In this document: positions 32,383 through 42,257 of the stretch, piece after piece | How positions within the stretch are numbered: the stretch's first letter is position 1 | How the letters are laid out: every line of letters starts with the position of its first letter | Assembly: GCF_017592825.1 (NCBI RefSeq) | Contig: NZ_JAGFMD010000002.1 | Coordinates: 310,001 to 374,000, forward strand | Direction: 5' to 3' | Length of the DNA: 64,000 nucleotides | Origin: Roseivirga sp. E12 | Lineage (GTDB): Bacteria; Bacteroidota; Bacteroidia; Cytophagales; Cyclobacteriaceae | Translations under genes and position numbers: made by a program | The notes under the pieces: model-generated | The model's input: only the letters and a program-made list of their open reading frames with translations | What the model was told of the DNA's origin: nothing | The model's database searches: none

Positions 32383-33789
32383 ATGAAGCGATTCATTCCT
32401 GCCATCATTTCGGCTTTACTCCTATTCGGTTGTTCCTCAAAACAGATAGAACAAGTTGACATACTCATTCAACATGCTAATGTCATTGATGTAAATACTG
32501 GTAAAGTCAGTACTGACATGAGTTTGGGGATTAGGAACGACTCCATCGTTTATATAGGTGGAGGGAGTTCAAATCACTCTGCCATGCAAACAATTGATGC
32601 GACCGGAAAATATGTTATTCCAGGACTTTGGGATATGCATGTCCACTTTCGAGGTGGTGATGAATTGATCGCAGAAAACAAGAACCTACTCCCTCTATTT
32701 ATTGCCAATGGAATTACTGGGGTGCGTGAAGCCGGTGGAGATATGACTTCGGAAATTTTCAAATGGCAATCAGAAATAGAAAACGGGTCACTAATCGGGC
32801 CAAAGATCTATACTTCAGGACCTAAACTGGATGGGCCCAGAGCTACATGGGCCGGTTCAATTCCTGTAGTAACAAAAGAAGATGCAGTCATTGCGATAGA
32901 CTCGCTAGAGCAAATGAATGTGGACTTTATCAAACTCTATGATAGCCGGATTACTAAAGAGGCCTATATCTGGATTTTAGAAGAGGCGGAAAGAAGAGGG
33001 ATTAGAACTTCGGGACATATGCCTTTTACAGTAATGCTAGAAGATGCCGTTACTGCAGGTCTCGGTTCGGTCGAACATCTCTATTATATATTGAAGGGCT
33101 CCTCCTCAGCAGAGCAAAAGGTGACAGACGATAATATTAATCGCAAAGCTGGCTTTTGGGGATCTATGACTACCCTAATGGATACTTACTCCGAAGAACA
33201 AGCACAAAAAACCTTCAAAATGCTCGTGGATAATGACACCTACGTGACCCCAACGATGCATATAGGAAACACCCTGTCCTACCTAGATCGTGATGACCAT
33301 AGCAATGACGAATACTTACAGTACATCGGAAATGGCATTATTGAAACATACCAAGGTAGAATCAGAAGTGCCGCTCGAGCCTCCGAAGACTTTGTGGCCA
33401 TGCGCCATCGTTTGAATACCGCTTTTAAAAACCTAGTACCAAAAATGAGTGCCGCAGGCGTTTCACTCTTGGCAGGGTCAGACTCTGGTGCTTCCAATTC
33501 ATATACTTACCAGGGTATTTCATTACATCAGGAACTAGCCGCCTTGGTGGAAGCAGGACTCTCGCCTTTGGAAGCCCTAAAAGCAGCAACCATTAATGGA
33601 GCAAAGTTCTTGAGAGTGGAAGATTTCTATGGCAGCCTAGAAGTCGGTAAGTCAGGAGATATATTAATACTTGATGACAATCCGTTGGATGACATCACAA
33701 ATACACAAAAGATCAACACCCTTGTCCTACACTCCAAAACCTATAGTTCCGCTGACTTAAAAGCTATGCTTGATAGCATGGAAAAGTAA
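32383..33789 (+). CDS. Amidohydrolase-family lipoprotein
   Basis: 468 residues from the ATG at 32383; the frame's earlier GTG gives a poorer signal peptide. The lipobox is ALLLFGC. It is a metal-dependent hydrolase of the imidazolonepropionase-like/prolidase-like group: metal ligands WDMHVH near residue 83, the bridging-lysine strand FIKLYD near 185, His in RTSGHMPF and GSVEHLYY, and the catalytic Asp in LLAGSDSGA. The C-terminal strand DILILDDNPLDDI returns to the small beta-sandwich domain. The substrate is unknown; these lipoproteins are often predicted to cleave cyclic amides or dipeptides in the periplasm. It is followed by a small membrane protein gene. Confidence 0.85.
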   Translation: MKRFIPAIISALLLFGCSSKQIEQVDILIQHANVIDVNTGKVSTDMSLGIRNDSIVYIGGGSSNHSAMQTIDATGKYVIPGLWDMHVHFRGGDELIAENKNLLPLFIANGITGVREAGGDMTSEIFKWQSEIENGSLIGPKIYTSGPKLDGPRATWAGSIPVVTKEDAVIAIDSLEQMNVDFIKLYDSRITKEAYIWILEEAERRGIRTSGHMPFTVMLEDAVTAGLGSVEHLYYILKGSSSAEQKVTDDNINRKAGFWGSMTTLMDTYSEEQAQKTFKMLVDNDTYVTPTMHIGNTLSYLDRDDHSNDEYLQYIGNGIIETYQGRIRSAARASEDFVAMRHRLNTAFKNLVPKMSAAGVSLLAGSDSGASNSYTYQGISLHQELAALVEAGLSPLEALKAATINGAKFLRVEDFYGSLEVGKSGDILILDDNPLDDITNTQKINTLVLHSKTYSSADLKAMLDSMEK

Positions 33790-33808
33790 ACTATTATATC
33801 TGAAGTAA

Positions 33809-34252
33809 ATGTTTAGAGAACAACGATCCAAAATCATAACCTACCTTTCTTCGCTAATCTTAATATTAGGCTTTGCCTTATCTAGTGTTATTAATCCAGA
33901 ACCAGCATGGCTGGATTTGTTTTTGGGTTTAACTGGAATAGTTATGTCCATTTTTGCTTGTGGGTGGCTCCAGAAAAAAATACTCCTCTTAAGTTTATTC
34001 TTCTACCTACTCGACTTCAATTATTCATTATTATTTGATCCGTTAACCTCATCATTAGGGCACTTATCCCCTAATACAGCATCATTTGGTCTATACCTCC
34101 AATTAGGTGGTTTCTTATTTTTCATTTTGCCTCTCTTTGACTCTAAAAATTTACTTTTTAAGAAAAGTAAAATTCCTTCCGAGAAGGCAATTATAGTGAC
34201 CGTTATCACATTGACGATCATAGCACAAATACTGATTAGAAATTTCGCTTGA
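33809..34252 (+). CDS. Small multi-spanning membrane protein, unknown family
   Basis: 147 residues with about five hydrophobic segments (about 10-27, 32-51, 53-71, 90-112, 125-145) and short, weakly charged loops (KSKIPSEKA before the last helix). No family is recognised. It starts 19 bases after the amidohydrolase stop and is probably cotranscribed with it. Confidence 0.6.
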   Translation: MFREQRSKIITYLSSLILILGFALSSVINPEPAWLDLFLGLTGIVMSIFACGWLQKKILLLSLFFYLLDFNYSLLFDPLTSSLGHLSPNTASFGLYLQLGGFLFFILPLFDSKNLLFKKSKIPSEKAIIVTVITLTIIAQILIRNFA

Positions 34253-34572
34253 ATAAACAAGGATCGTAGCCACTACCAACAAACTATCAATTCAAGGCCA
34301 CTGAATTGAATTCAGTATTGCGATTGGAGAATCCTACAGCAGCAAAGATTTTGATGCGGCAATCCGTCCCTGTGGCAAGCCTTCTATAAGTTCATTTGGG
34401 CAGTGATATCAACAGACGGATTCTTTCATTCCGCCACGCTTCATTCAGAATGACGGCAATACACAGACTCTCGCCCTTGTTGGTGTTGTCACCAACAAGC
34501 AAATGACAGTGCTCAATTAGGAGATTCTATGAACTAATTACCGATTGACTAATCAACTGATTACCAAAGCAA
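34253..34572. other. 320-base intergenic region resembling a dispersed repeat
   Basis: No gene was seen. The segment at about 34419-34455 contains GGATTCTTTCATTCCGCCAC, then CGCTTCATTCAGAATGAC, a string type common in short interspersed non-coding repeats of Bacteroidota, and an upstream portion reads GATGCGGCAATCCGTC. A perfect 10-bp hairpin follows at 34476-34499. It is the only long gap at a convergent junction in the window. Repeat status needs a genome-wide comparison. Confidence 0.4.
34476..34499. repeat. Perfect 10-bp hairpin in the intergenic repeat-like region
   Basis: CTTGTTGGTG pairs with CACCAACAAG across a 4-base loop (TTGT). There is no U-tract. It may serve as a bidirectional end for the convergent messages or be part of the repeat. 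Confidence 0.55.
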
Positions 34573-37500
34573 CTACATGTTGCGCCTATATTGACCACCT
34601 ACCTCAAAGAGGGCGCTTGTGATCTGCCCTAATGAGCAATATTTACAGGCTTCCATCAACTCTTCAAAAAGGTTTTCATTTTGAATAGCCGCAGTCTGAA
34701 GTCGTTTGACAATCTCTTCAATCTTTGACTTATTACCCTCATTCAGATCATTCAGCATGGCTATCTGATACTGTTTCTCTTCTTCAGTCGCGCGAATCAC
34801 TTCTTTTGGCTGTACAGTAGGCGACCCTTTAGAGCTTAAGAAAGTGTTTACACCGATAATTGGGAACTCACCTGTATGCTTAAGGGTCTCATAGTAAAGC
34901 GATTCTTCCTGAATCTTACTTCTCTGATACATAGTTTCCATTGCACCAAGGACTCCTCCTCTTTCAGTAATGCGATCAAATTCCACCAATACAGCTTCCT
35001 CTACTAAATCAGTCAATTCTTCAGTGATGAATGATCCTTGCATTGGATTTTCATTCTTGGCTAGGCCAAGTTCTTTATTGATGATCAATTGAATAGCCAT
35101 TGCCCTGCGTACAGACTCCTCTGTAGGAGTCGTAATAGCCTCGTCATATGCATTAGTGTGCAGCGAATTACAGTTATCGTAAATCGCATATAATGCCTGA
35201 AGCGTTGTTCTAATATCGTTGAAGTCAATTTCCTGGGCATGAAGCGATCGGCCTGAAGTCTGAATATGGTACTTGAGCATTTGTGCTCTAGGGTTAGCAC
35301 CATACTTATGCTTTAGGGCTTTTGCCCAAATTCTCCTCGCCACACGACCGATCACCGCATATTCTGGATCGATACCATTTGAGAAGAAGAATGACAGATT
35401 AGGACCAAAGGCATTGATATCCATTCCACGGCTCAGATAGTATTCTACATAGGTAAAGCCGTTCGCCAATGTGAAGGCCAATTGCGTAATCGGGTTTGCA
35501 CCGGCTTCTGCAATATGATAGCCTGAGATCGAAACAGAGTAGAAGTTTCTAACCGACTGTTCAATAAAATATTGCTGAACATCCCCCATCAAACGAAGGG
35601 CAAATTCGGTAGAGAAAATACAAGTATTCTGTGCTTGATCCTCTTTAAGGATATCCGCCTGAACAGTTCCCCTAACCACGGATAGCGTTTTTGCCTTAAT
35701 TGGCTCGTAAACTTCCGCAGGCAAAACCTGATCTCCGGTTACACCTAAAAGCATTAACCCGAGACCATCATTACCCTCTGGCAAATCACCTTGGTATTGT
35801 GGTCTTGCGACTCCTTTGTCCTTATAAATCTTCGCGATTTTTGCTTCTATCTCTTTTTCAAGACCGTTCTCTTTGATGTACACCTCGCATTGCTGATCGA
35901 TGGCTGCATTCATAAAGAAACCAAGCAACATTGGAGCTGGGCCATTAATGGTCATCGAAACAGATGTGGTCGGATTGGACAAGTCGAATCCTGAATAAAG
36001 CTTCTTAGCATCATCTAGGCAGCAAATACTCACACCTGCGTTTCCTATTTTGCCATAGATATCCGGACGATGGTCTGGATCGTTTCCATAAAGAGTCACT
36101 GAATCAAAAGCGGTCGATAGCCTGGCGGCAGGCATGCCCAAACTCACATAGTGAAAACGTCTGTTGGTACGCTCCGGTCCGCCTTCACCTGCAAACATCC
36201 TTGTCGGATCTTCCCCCTCTCTTTTGAAAGGATAGATCCCTGCCGTATAAGGAAACTCGCCTGGAACATTTTCTTGAAGTGACCATCTCAGGACGTCTCC
36301 CCAGCTTCTGAACTTAGGCAGAGAAACTTTCGGTATTTGAGTATGTGATAGTGATTCGGAATGGGTCTGAATCTTAATTTCTTTGTCGCGAACCTTGAAA
36401 CTATAAACAGGGTCTGTGTATTTCTTTTTCTTCTCCTCCCACTGCTCAATCAACTGCCAGTTGTGCGGATCGAAGTCCAGCTTCACTTTCTCGAAAGATT
36501 CTTGAAGGCCTTTGATCAATCGATCTTTATCTTCAATCTCCGAGTCTTGAAGGGTTTCTATTGATTTATGAAGTCCGTAAAGTTTATCGGCAATATCCGC
36601 CTGTGATAATGCTCTAACGTCATAGCCTCTATTACTCTCCGAAATTTCGGAGAGGTATCGAGTTCTCTTTGGCGGGATCACAAATATCTTCTCAGACATT
36701 TCATTTGTGATCTCAAAAGTTGAATTCAGTTCAGCGCCCGTTCTTTCAACCACTGTATCCATGATCACTTTGTATAGTGAATTCATACCCGGGTCATTGA
36801 ATTGAGAAGCGATTGTGCCAAACACTGGCATTTCATCAACGTTGGCGGTCCACAAACCGTGATTGCGTTGATATTGCTTCTTTACATCGCGAAGGGCATC
36901 TAATGCACCACGCTTATCGAACTTGTTTAATGCAATCACATCAGCAAAATCGAGCATGTCAATTTTTTCAAGCTGAGTGGCAGCACCATACTCAGGTGTC
37001 ATTACATAAAGTGAGACGTCTGAGTGGTCAAGAATCTCTGTATCTGATTGGCCAATTCCAGAAGTCTCAAGGATGATGAGATCATATTGAGCCGCCTTTA
37101 ACACCTGAACTGCCTCTTTTACATGCTTAGAAAGCGCGAGATTAGATTGACGCGTGGCCAAAGAGCGCATATATACCCTCTCGTTATTGATGGAGTTCAT
37201 ACGAATACGATCGCCAAGCAGTGCACCACCCGTCTTTCTCTTAGATGGATCTACTGAAACGATAGCTATGTTCTTGTCTTCAAAGTCAATCAAGAATCTT
37301 CTGACCAATTCGTCCACTAAAGAAGATTTACCAGAACCTCCCGTACCAGTGATACCTAAGACTGGCGTTGCAACGGCTTTTGCCATTTCATGCACTTTAT
37401 CTAGGTCGCCTTTAGATTCTTCTGGGAAGTTTTCGGCAGCTGAAATAACTCTAGCAATCGCCTTGGTATTCTTCTCAACAAGATGATTTACCTCTCCGTT

Positions 37501-37953
37501 GAGGTTTTCACCCGTAGGGAAATCACACCTTTCGACCATATCATTGATCATGCCTTGCAAGCCCATGGCACGGCCGTCATCTGGAGCATAAATCCGAGTG
37601 ACACCGTAGTCCATTAATTCCTTGATCTCTTCAGGCAGGATTACTCCTCCTCCTCCTCCGAAGATTCGGATATGCTCAGCACCTTTCTCTTTCAAAAGGT
37701 CATACATATACTTGAAGTACTCGTTATGTCCACCTTGATAAGAAGTCATAGCAATAGCCTGTGCGTCTTCCTGTATGGCAGTATTTACAACCTCTTCCAC
37801 ACTTCTATCATGGCCAAGATGAATAACCTCACAGCCAGTGGCTTGAATGATCCTTCGCATAATGTTAATGGCCGCATCATGCCCATCAAAAAGAGAGGCT
37901 GCTGTAACTATTCTGATCTTATTCTTAGGCTTGTAAGGAGCTACGTCTTGCAT
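34573..37953 (-). CDS. icmF: Fused isobutyryl-CoA mutase with chaperone GTPase (IcmF)
   Basis: 1126 residues from the ATG at 37953; a TTG three codons earlier is possible. It carries an adenosylcobalamin-dependent carbon-skeleton mutase and its G-protein chaperone in one chain, the arrangement that defines IcmF. Order: B12-binding domain (about 12-150; [18 protein letters not shown]), MeaB-like GTPase (about 195-425; P-loop [12 protein letters not shown], base-recognition NKFD), linker, then the mutase barrel (about 560-1126; [28 protein letters not shown]). The Phe in YPFKR occupies the position that is Tyr in methylmalonyl-CoA mutase, as expected for an isobutyryl/n-butyryl-CoA enzyme. The promoter and an operator-like palindrome lie just upstream. 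No cobalamin riboswitch was seen in the short leader. Confidence 0.95.
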   Translation of the reverse strand: MQDVAPYKPKNKIRIVTAASLFDGHDAAINIMRRIIQATGCEVIHLGHDRSVEEVVNTAIQEDAQAIAMTSYQGGHNEYFKYMYDLLKEKGAEHIRIFGGGGGVILPEEIKELMDYGVTRIYAPDDGRAMGLQGMINDMVERCDFPTGENLNGEVNHLVEKNTKAIARVISAAENFPEESKGDLDKVHEMAKAVATPVLGITGTGGSGKSSLVDELVRRFLIDFEDKNIAIVSVDPSKRKTGGALLGDRIRMNSINNERVYMRSLATRQSNLALSKHVKEAVQVLKAAQYDLIILETSGIGQSDTEILDHSDVSLYVMTPEYGAATQLEKIDMLDFADVIALNKFDKRGALDALRDVKKQYQRNHGLWTANVDEMPVFGTIASQFNDPGMNSLYKVIMDTVVERTGAELNSTFEITNEMSEKIFVIPPKRTRYLSEISESNRGYDVRALSQADIADKLYGLHKSIETLQDSEIEDKDRLIKGLQESFEKVKLDFDPHNWQLIEQWEEKKKKYTDPVYSFKVRDKEIKIQTHSESLSHTQIPKVSLPKFRSWGDVLRWSLQENVPGEFPYTAGIYPFKREGEDPTRMFAGEGGPERTNRRFHYVSLGMPAARLSTAFDSVTLYGNDPDHRPDIYGKIGNAGVSICCLDDAKKLYSGFDLSNPTTSVSMTINGPAPMLLGFFMNAAIDQQCEVYIKENGLEKEIEAKIAKIYKDKGVARPQYQGDLPEGNDGLGLMLLGVTGDQVLPAEVYEPIKAKTLSVVRGTVQADILKEDQAQNTCIFSTEFALRLMGDVQQYFIEQSVRNFYSVSISGYHIAEAGANPITQLAFTLANGFTYVEYYLSRGMDINAFGPNLSFFFSNGIDPEYAVIGRVARRIWAKALKHKYGANPRAQMLKYHIQTSGRSLHAQEIDFNDIRTTLQALYAIYDNCNSLHTNAYDEAITTPTEESVRRAMAIQLIINKELGLAKNENPMQGSFITEELTDLVEEAVLVEFDRITERGGVLGAMETMYQRSKIQEESLYYETLKHTGEFPIIGVNTFLSSKGSPTVQPKEVIRATEEEKQYQIAMLNDLNEGNKSKIEEIVKRLQTAAIQNENLFEELMEACKYCSLGQITSALFEVGGQYRRNM

Positions 37954-37978
37954 ATTGTTCAAGGGTGTAAACGGTCTG

Positions 37979-37986
37979 CAAATTTA
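37979..37986 (-). promoter_or_regulatory. -7 box of the icmF promoter
   Basis: On the minus strand TAAATTTG matches TAnnTTTG exactly and lies 25 bases upstream of the icmF ATG (37953). The -33 element would fall about 20 bases further up, inside the palindrome at 38005-38020. Confidence 0.6.
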
Positions 37987-38004
37987 GGCAAAAAGAATGG
38001 TTTT

Positions 38005-38020
38005 CCTAACACTTGTTAGG
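38005..38020. promoter_or_regulatory. 16-bp palindrome over the -33 region of icmF
   Basis: CCTAACA and TGTTAGG are perfect inverted arms around a 2-base centre. Its size, symmetry and position over the -33 element fit a TetR-type repressor operator. No TetR-family gene is in the window, so the regulator would be encoded elsewhere. Confidence 0.55.
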
Positions 38021-38028
38021 CAGTGTTA

Positions 38029-40230
38029 TTAGTAGCGTTTCGCTCCAGAAAGACTTCTGAGGATGTTTTGATTCTTTTTTTTATGAATGGCCTTAAGGAT
38101 ATTTCTCTTTTCTAATTCTGTCAACCTCCAACTCAGTGAGGCCCTTTCTTCAAGCCCTTCTTCGCTCACATACTGGAATTCGACACGCTTCAGATGATCT
38201 CCCATCCGAGACTTGGTGAGTTCAAAAAATTGATCATTCTTAATGGTCTGTACCTTATCCCAACTCGAATAGGCCGACTGTATGGGTGAGAAAAACCTCT
38301 CAAGAAAGTTCTCTCCTCCGACAGGCCCTAACTCCTCATTCTTTTCTGAGTCTCTGATAGAAAGAAGTACCACTTCACTTGTATTCTCCAAAATCCAATC
38401 TTTAAAAACATTCAAAAAGATCAGTGCATCTACCACACCATAGTTGTCAGAAATACCGGCATCAGCAATTTTTATTGGTGGATTGGTAGGTAAAGTGATC
38501 GTTGGTGTGATGTAAGGGAAGGTGGCACTCATTCGCAAGGCCGTTAAAAACCTTAGGCTATCGGCTTGTTGGTCTTTCAGTAACGACCTAAAATCTACTC
38601 CCTGAACTATGCTCTGTTCATTAGGTCGAAGGTTTAGAAAGCTTACTGGCTGAGGAGAAATATAGAGCTTCCTGCCATCATTGGTAATTAATGGGCTCAC
38701 CAACAATGCCGGAATATCTCCAGAGAATTCCGCTTTTTGATATGCCGAAATTGGCCTGTCCAACATTCCCTCTAAGTTCTCACTGAGGTTATTCTCAAAC
38801 TCATAACCACGCTCTCGTTTATAACGCTGACCGCCATATTTAAACTTTCTGGCTTTGTAAAAGATATCGTTGATTAATAGTGAGAAGATCAATGGATTCA
38901 ATAATTCCTTACCCATATGCTCCAAGTGGACTTTATCTTGGGGGTTCTTATCCGTCCAGAATAAATCGCGGTAAAAGGCAGCACCTACCAAACCACCCGA
39001 TGCTCCTGAAATCAAGACTGTTTCATTCATCAAGTTACCCGCCATTACTGAATCTACATGCTGCAAAACATTGATAGTCCATAGTGCCGATCGTTGCCCA
39101 CCACCACTGACAGCAATTAAAGTCATTCGAGGTTTCTCTTCTCCTGACTTTAACCTCCAGTTCTCAAGCATTTTAAGCCAATGTGCCTTGGATGCTTCAA
39201 TCTCTTCGCTACCACTAATGGCCTCAATAGTTTCTAAGGAGTAATCAGCCTTTTCTCCAGTATAATCCAGACCGTAGGCTGGATATTGGTAACCCCAGTT
39301 GAAAGCGCTTGAGAGCACATTAAAGAGTAGCAGGAGGCCGATAACAGCGGTTACCACCCAAGAACGGAGCCAATAGCTCAACGCACCTGTTGCCATCACT
39401 ATCATGGTAAAAAGAAATATACCTGAGGCGGCAGCAGGAATCTGGAAAAGTGGTGAGGACTGAAAAACCCCCAAGATCACCAAGACTGCCAAGAGCAATA
39501 ACTCTATAACGATAGCATTCCGCTGATTTTGCTTGAAGATTCCGAGTATGGCAATTCGATCGTAATACTTCTCATACCTTCTTGTCGAGTAGTGCTTTAG
39601 CTTCAGTGAAAAGTAATACTTCACTTTTACCTTAGACCGTCTCATTTTTCTCAATTGCTTAAAAGCATTGTGACGAACCCTTTGTGAACCCTTACTACTG
39701 CGCAAAGTTTTGCTTCGCATCACTTTTTGAATGTCTCGATTGGTTCTAGAGAAATAGACAAAAAGGAAGCTCAGCATGAAAATGATACCTGTGAACAAGC
39801 CCAATAGACCCATAACAATCTGAGGGCCACTATATAGTTCAACCGTATCCTGAAAGACAATAACCCTTTGAACATAGAAGGTTAAAAAAGCAATAGGAAT
39901 CAGCGAGTTATTGAGGCAATAATGGGAAAACGGTCTTGGTAGTGTTCCCAGAAACGGAAACCTGAAGCCATCAAGAATATAACTGGTAATATTGAAAGCC
40001 ATCGAAAAGCCCGCCAATGCCACACCTATAATGAGAAAGCCCCAAAAACCTACTTCTCCCATATAAATGGGATCTAGAAATAGAAAGGGGATACCGAGGG
40101 CTTTGCCAAAACGACCATCAACAATCGAGAACAGAATTAACCAATAGAACAGCAGGAACTGATTGTGCTTAACATGCACCAAAAGTAGCTTGATAGGAAA
40201 GCTGTTAACGAATGCGTTAATTATTTTCAA
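38029..40230 (-). CDS. Membrane-embedded patatin-like phospholipase
   Basis: 733 residues from a TTG that overlaps the stop of the upstream gene as TTGA; no ATG lies within the first 56 codons. The N-terminal half (1-310) has about seven hydrophobic segments in two clusters (25-160 and 240-310) with a highly basic loop between them (165-225). The patatin domain (370-730) has the oxyanion-hole SGGG (375-378), the nucleophile motif GASGG (Ser411), and a D-A-G at 590-592, the catalytic Asp position (DGG/DGA in relatives). A serine lipase/acyl hydrolase acting on membrane lipids is likely. The translational overlap with an RNA methyltransferase gene is unexplained. Confidence 0.8.
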   Translation of the reverse strand: MKIINAFVNSFPIKLLLVHVKHNQFLLFYWLILFSIVDGRFGKALGIPFLFLDPIYMGEVGFWGFLIIGVALAGFSMAFNITSYILDGFRFPFLGTLPRPFSHYCLNNSLIPIAFLTFYVQRVIVFQDTVELYSGPQIVMGLLGLFTGIIFMLSFLFVYFSRTNRDIQKVMRSKTLRSSKGSQRVRHNAFKQLRKMRRSKVKVKYYFSLKLKHYSTRRYEKYYDRIAILGIFKQNQRNAIVIELLLLAVLVILGVFQSSPLFQIPAAASGIFLFTMIVMATGALSYWLRSWVVTAVIGLLLLFNVLSSAFNWGYQYPAYGLDYTGEKADYSLETIEAISGSEEIEASKAHWLKMLENWRLKSGEEKPRMTLIAVSGGGQRSALWTINVLQHVDSVMAGNLMNETVLISGASGGLVGAAFYRDLFWTDKNPQDKVHLEHMGKELLNPLIFSLLINDIFYKARKFKYGGQRYKRERGYEFENNLSENLEGMLDRPISAYQKAEFSGDIPALLVSPLITNDGRKLYISPQPVSFLNLRPNEQSIVQGVDFRSLLKDQQADSLRFLTALRMSATFPYITPTITLPTNPPIKIADAGISDNYGVVDALIFLNVFKDWILENTSEVVLLSIRDSEKNEELGPVGGENFLERFFSPIQSAYSSWDKVQTIKNDQFFELTKSRMGDHLKRVEFQYVSEEGLEERASLSWRLTELEKRNILKAIHKKKNQNILRSLSGAKRY

Positions 40231-41396
40231 TCGCGAATTTTCTTAGTTCCTTGATAGAGTTCGTACTTCAGTAATCTACATTCAATTCTTGCATTAAAAA
40301 ATGGAATCTTAGCCGAAGTTCGAAGTCCAATCCTCTTGGCCAAATCGAGATTCCCTGTAAATACAAAGCCAATATATCCTTTACAACGCTGCTTAAAGAA
40401 GTCCCCTATTGCGGAATAGATTTCTTCGAGGTCTTTGTCAGCTCCCAATCTTTCTCCGTATTCAGGATTCATCATTACAACTCCTGGAGATTCGGGCACC
40501 GGGGTTTCCCTAAAATCACACAACTCAAAATCAATCAGATGATCTACACCAGCGGTTTTGGCATTTTCTTTGGCAGACCAAATGGCATTCTTGTTCATAT
40601 CCGAAGCAATGATTTTAAACTCTGGAGATCTTTTCACTTGAAGTCTTGCCAGTCTTCTATAGCCTTGCCAAGACTCCTCATCATAACCTTTGAGGTGCAT
40701 AAAACCGAAATTCTCTCTGAGCAGGCCAGGTGCCATATTGATGGCCATCAAAGCCGCTTCAATAGCAAGCGTTCCGCTACCACACATAGGGTTTACAAAA
40801 TGGCTTTGCTTATCCCAACCAGACGCTATAATTGTTGAAGCTGCCAATGATTCAATCATCGGTGCTTTGAATGGTATCCTTCTGTAACCGTGTTTCGAAA
40901 TAGTATTGCCCGATGTATCGAAATACAGACGAACCTGATCTTCTTTCCAGTATAAATGGATTACCACGTGATCACGATTAGGGCCAGAGTCGGGTCGCTT
41001 TCCGGTCACTTCGATCAGGCGATCGGCAATCGCATCCTTGACTCTTACATTGGCGAACCGATCGTCTTTGATGTGCTCATTGCGAACGAATGACGTCACA
41101 GAGAAGTAGCTATCATTATGCAGGTAGTTTTCCCAAGGAATAGATTTTATTCTCTTATAAAGATCATCGGCAGTATTTGCTCTAAATCTTTGTAACTGAA
41201 AAAGCACCCTGCCGGCAGTTCTCAAATACATATTCAGGCGCATGCAGTCATCCATGTAACCGCTAATCTCCACTTCAGAGATGCTTTTACTGACTACATC
41301 GAAGTCTAAAGCTTCAATTTCTTTGGCAAGCCAATCGCTCTGCTTTGGAAAGCATGTGACTACGATGGCACTTTTATATGGGAAAACACTACTCAT
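40227..41396 (-). CDS. THUMP-domain class I RNA methyltransferase (RlmL/TrmN-like)
   Basis: 389 residues: an N-terminal ferredoxin-like/THUMP region (about 5-150; LRTAGRVLFQLQRFRA, then HVVIHLYWKEDQVRLYFDTS) and a UPF0020-type Rossmann methyltransferase domain (about 165-385; KAPMIESLAASTII, motif I NPMCGSGTLAIEAALMA). These enzymes make N2-methylguanine in 23S rRNA (RlmL, G2445) or tRNA. Motif IV, normally NPPY, reads NPEYGERLG; the second Pro is a Glu, which changes the loop that holds the target base, although Bacteroidota relatives may share this. Its stop overlaps the TTG start of the patatin gene. Confidence 0.85.
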   Translation of the reverse strand: MSSVFPYKSAIVVTCFPKQSDWLAKEIEALDFDVVSKSISEVEISGYMDDCMRLNMYLRTAGRVLFQLQRFRANTADDLYKRIKSIPWENYLHNDSYFSVTSFVRNEHIKDDRFANVRVKDAIADRLIEVTGKRPDSGPNRDHVVIHLYWKEDQVRLYFDTSGNTISKHGYRRIPFKAPMIESLAASTIIASGWDKQSHFVNPMCGSGTLAIEAALMAINMAPGLLRENFGFMHLKGYDEESWQGYRRLARLQVKRSPEFKIIASDMNKNAIWSAKENAKTAGVDHLIDFELCDFRETPVPESPGVVMMNPEYGERLGADKDLEEIYSAIGDFFKQRCKGYIGFVFTGNLDLAKRIGLRTSAKIPFFNARIECRLLKYELYQGTKKIRD

Positions 41397-41509
41397 TGGT
41401 CAGCGAAATACGTCAGATCATCAATCATTCGAAAATAATCTAAGGCTTTTCGCTCAAAGGCTTTAAATGTCATGATTGAATTTTAACTTCGCAGTCCAAA
41501 TTTATTGAT

Positions 41510-42013
41510 ATGCAAAACTGGTTTACTTGTAAGGTTAAATACCAAAAAGAAGACGAACACGGACGTGTAAAGAATGTAACAGAGACCTACTTAGCGGATG
41601 CGCTATCTTTTACTGAGGCTGAGGCAAAAATCTACGAAGAGATTGGTCAACGTGTAATGGGTGAATTTCAGGTAACCAGTATTGCTAAAAGTAAAATTGT
41701 AGATGTATTTGAATACTCAGGAGGAGATGTCTTCTACCAAGCAAAAATCTCTTACATGGTTGGAGATGCTGACAGTGGCAAAGAAAAGAAAGTGACCAAT
41801 TTAATGATCGTCCATGCTGATGATATTAAAATGGCTTGGGAAAGAATTCACGAAAGTCTCAACAATATGCTGGTTACTTTCGTGGTGCCTGAAATCAAGG
41901 AATCACCTGTGCTAGAAGTATTTCATCATGTCAAAACCGGTGAAGAGAGAATTCCTGATCACCTAACTCCAGTTGCTGAACTAGAAACCGAAGAAGATGA
42001 ACAGGACATTTGA
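41510..42013 (+). CDS. DUF4494 family protein
   Basis: 167 residues, soluble, no signal peptide. The opening MQNWFTCKVKYQK and the YLADALSFTEAEAKIYEEIG stretch are the signature of DUF4494, a cytoplasmic family nearly restricted to Bacteroidota with no known function. The C-terminus is acidic. The next gene begins 17 bases before this one ends, in another frame, suggesting coupled translation. Confidence 0.9.
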   Translation: MQNWFTCKVKYQKEDEHGRVKNVTETYLADALSFTEAEAKIYEEIGQRVMGEFQVTSIAKSKIVDVFEYSGGDVFYQAKISYMVGDADSGKEKKVTNLMIVHADDIKMAWERIHESLNNMLVTFVVPEIKESPVLEVFHHVKTGEERIPDHLTPVAELETEEDEQDI

Positions 42014-42257
42014 TAATGTTTCGACAAGTACATTTACTTGTTTAGGATCAAAGCTCAAAGAGCAGGGTCTTGCCTTTGAAGGTACTTCTGGCTACCTCAG
42101 CAAAAATGGCATCTCAACTGACTACCATTTTGACGAGGCTTCACAGACATTAGCGATCACCAACTTAGAAGTAGGTTTTCCAGCATCCCTTGTAGGTATG
42201 AATACCGAAAAAGTGATGGGCATTTTAGAAACGGCAATCAACGAGTGCCGGTCATAA
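41997..42257 (+). CDS. Small hypothetical protein coupled to DUF4494
   Basis: 86 residues, soluble. It has a beta-hairpin-rich middle (GISTDYHFDEASQTLAITNL) and a helical C-terminus (TEKVMGILETAINECRS). The 17-base overlap with the DUF4494 gene and a stop that abuts the convergent gene's stop support it as a real gene. No family is recognised; the start at 41997 is the only sensible ATG. Confidence 0.6.
   Translation: MNRTFDNVSTSTFTCLGSKLKEQGLAFEGTSGYLSKNGISTDYHFDEASQTLAITNLEVGFPASLVGMNTEKVMGILETAINECRS

Noticed and set aside
37154-38019. Several plus-strand open frames of 65-115 codons opposite icmF.
   Set aside because: They are antisense shadows of the long icmF reading frame, without their own start context or conserved sequence.
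37954-38028. Possible cobalamin riboswitch upstream of the B12-dependent icmF.
   Set aside because: The gap is only about 75 bases and lacks the B12-box; the 16-bp palindrome explains the visible structure.
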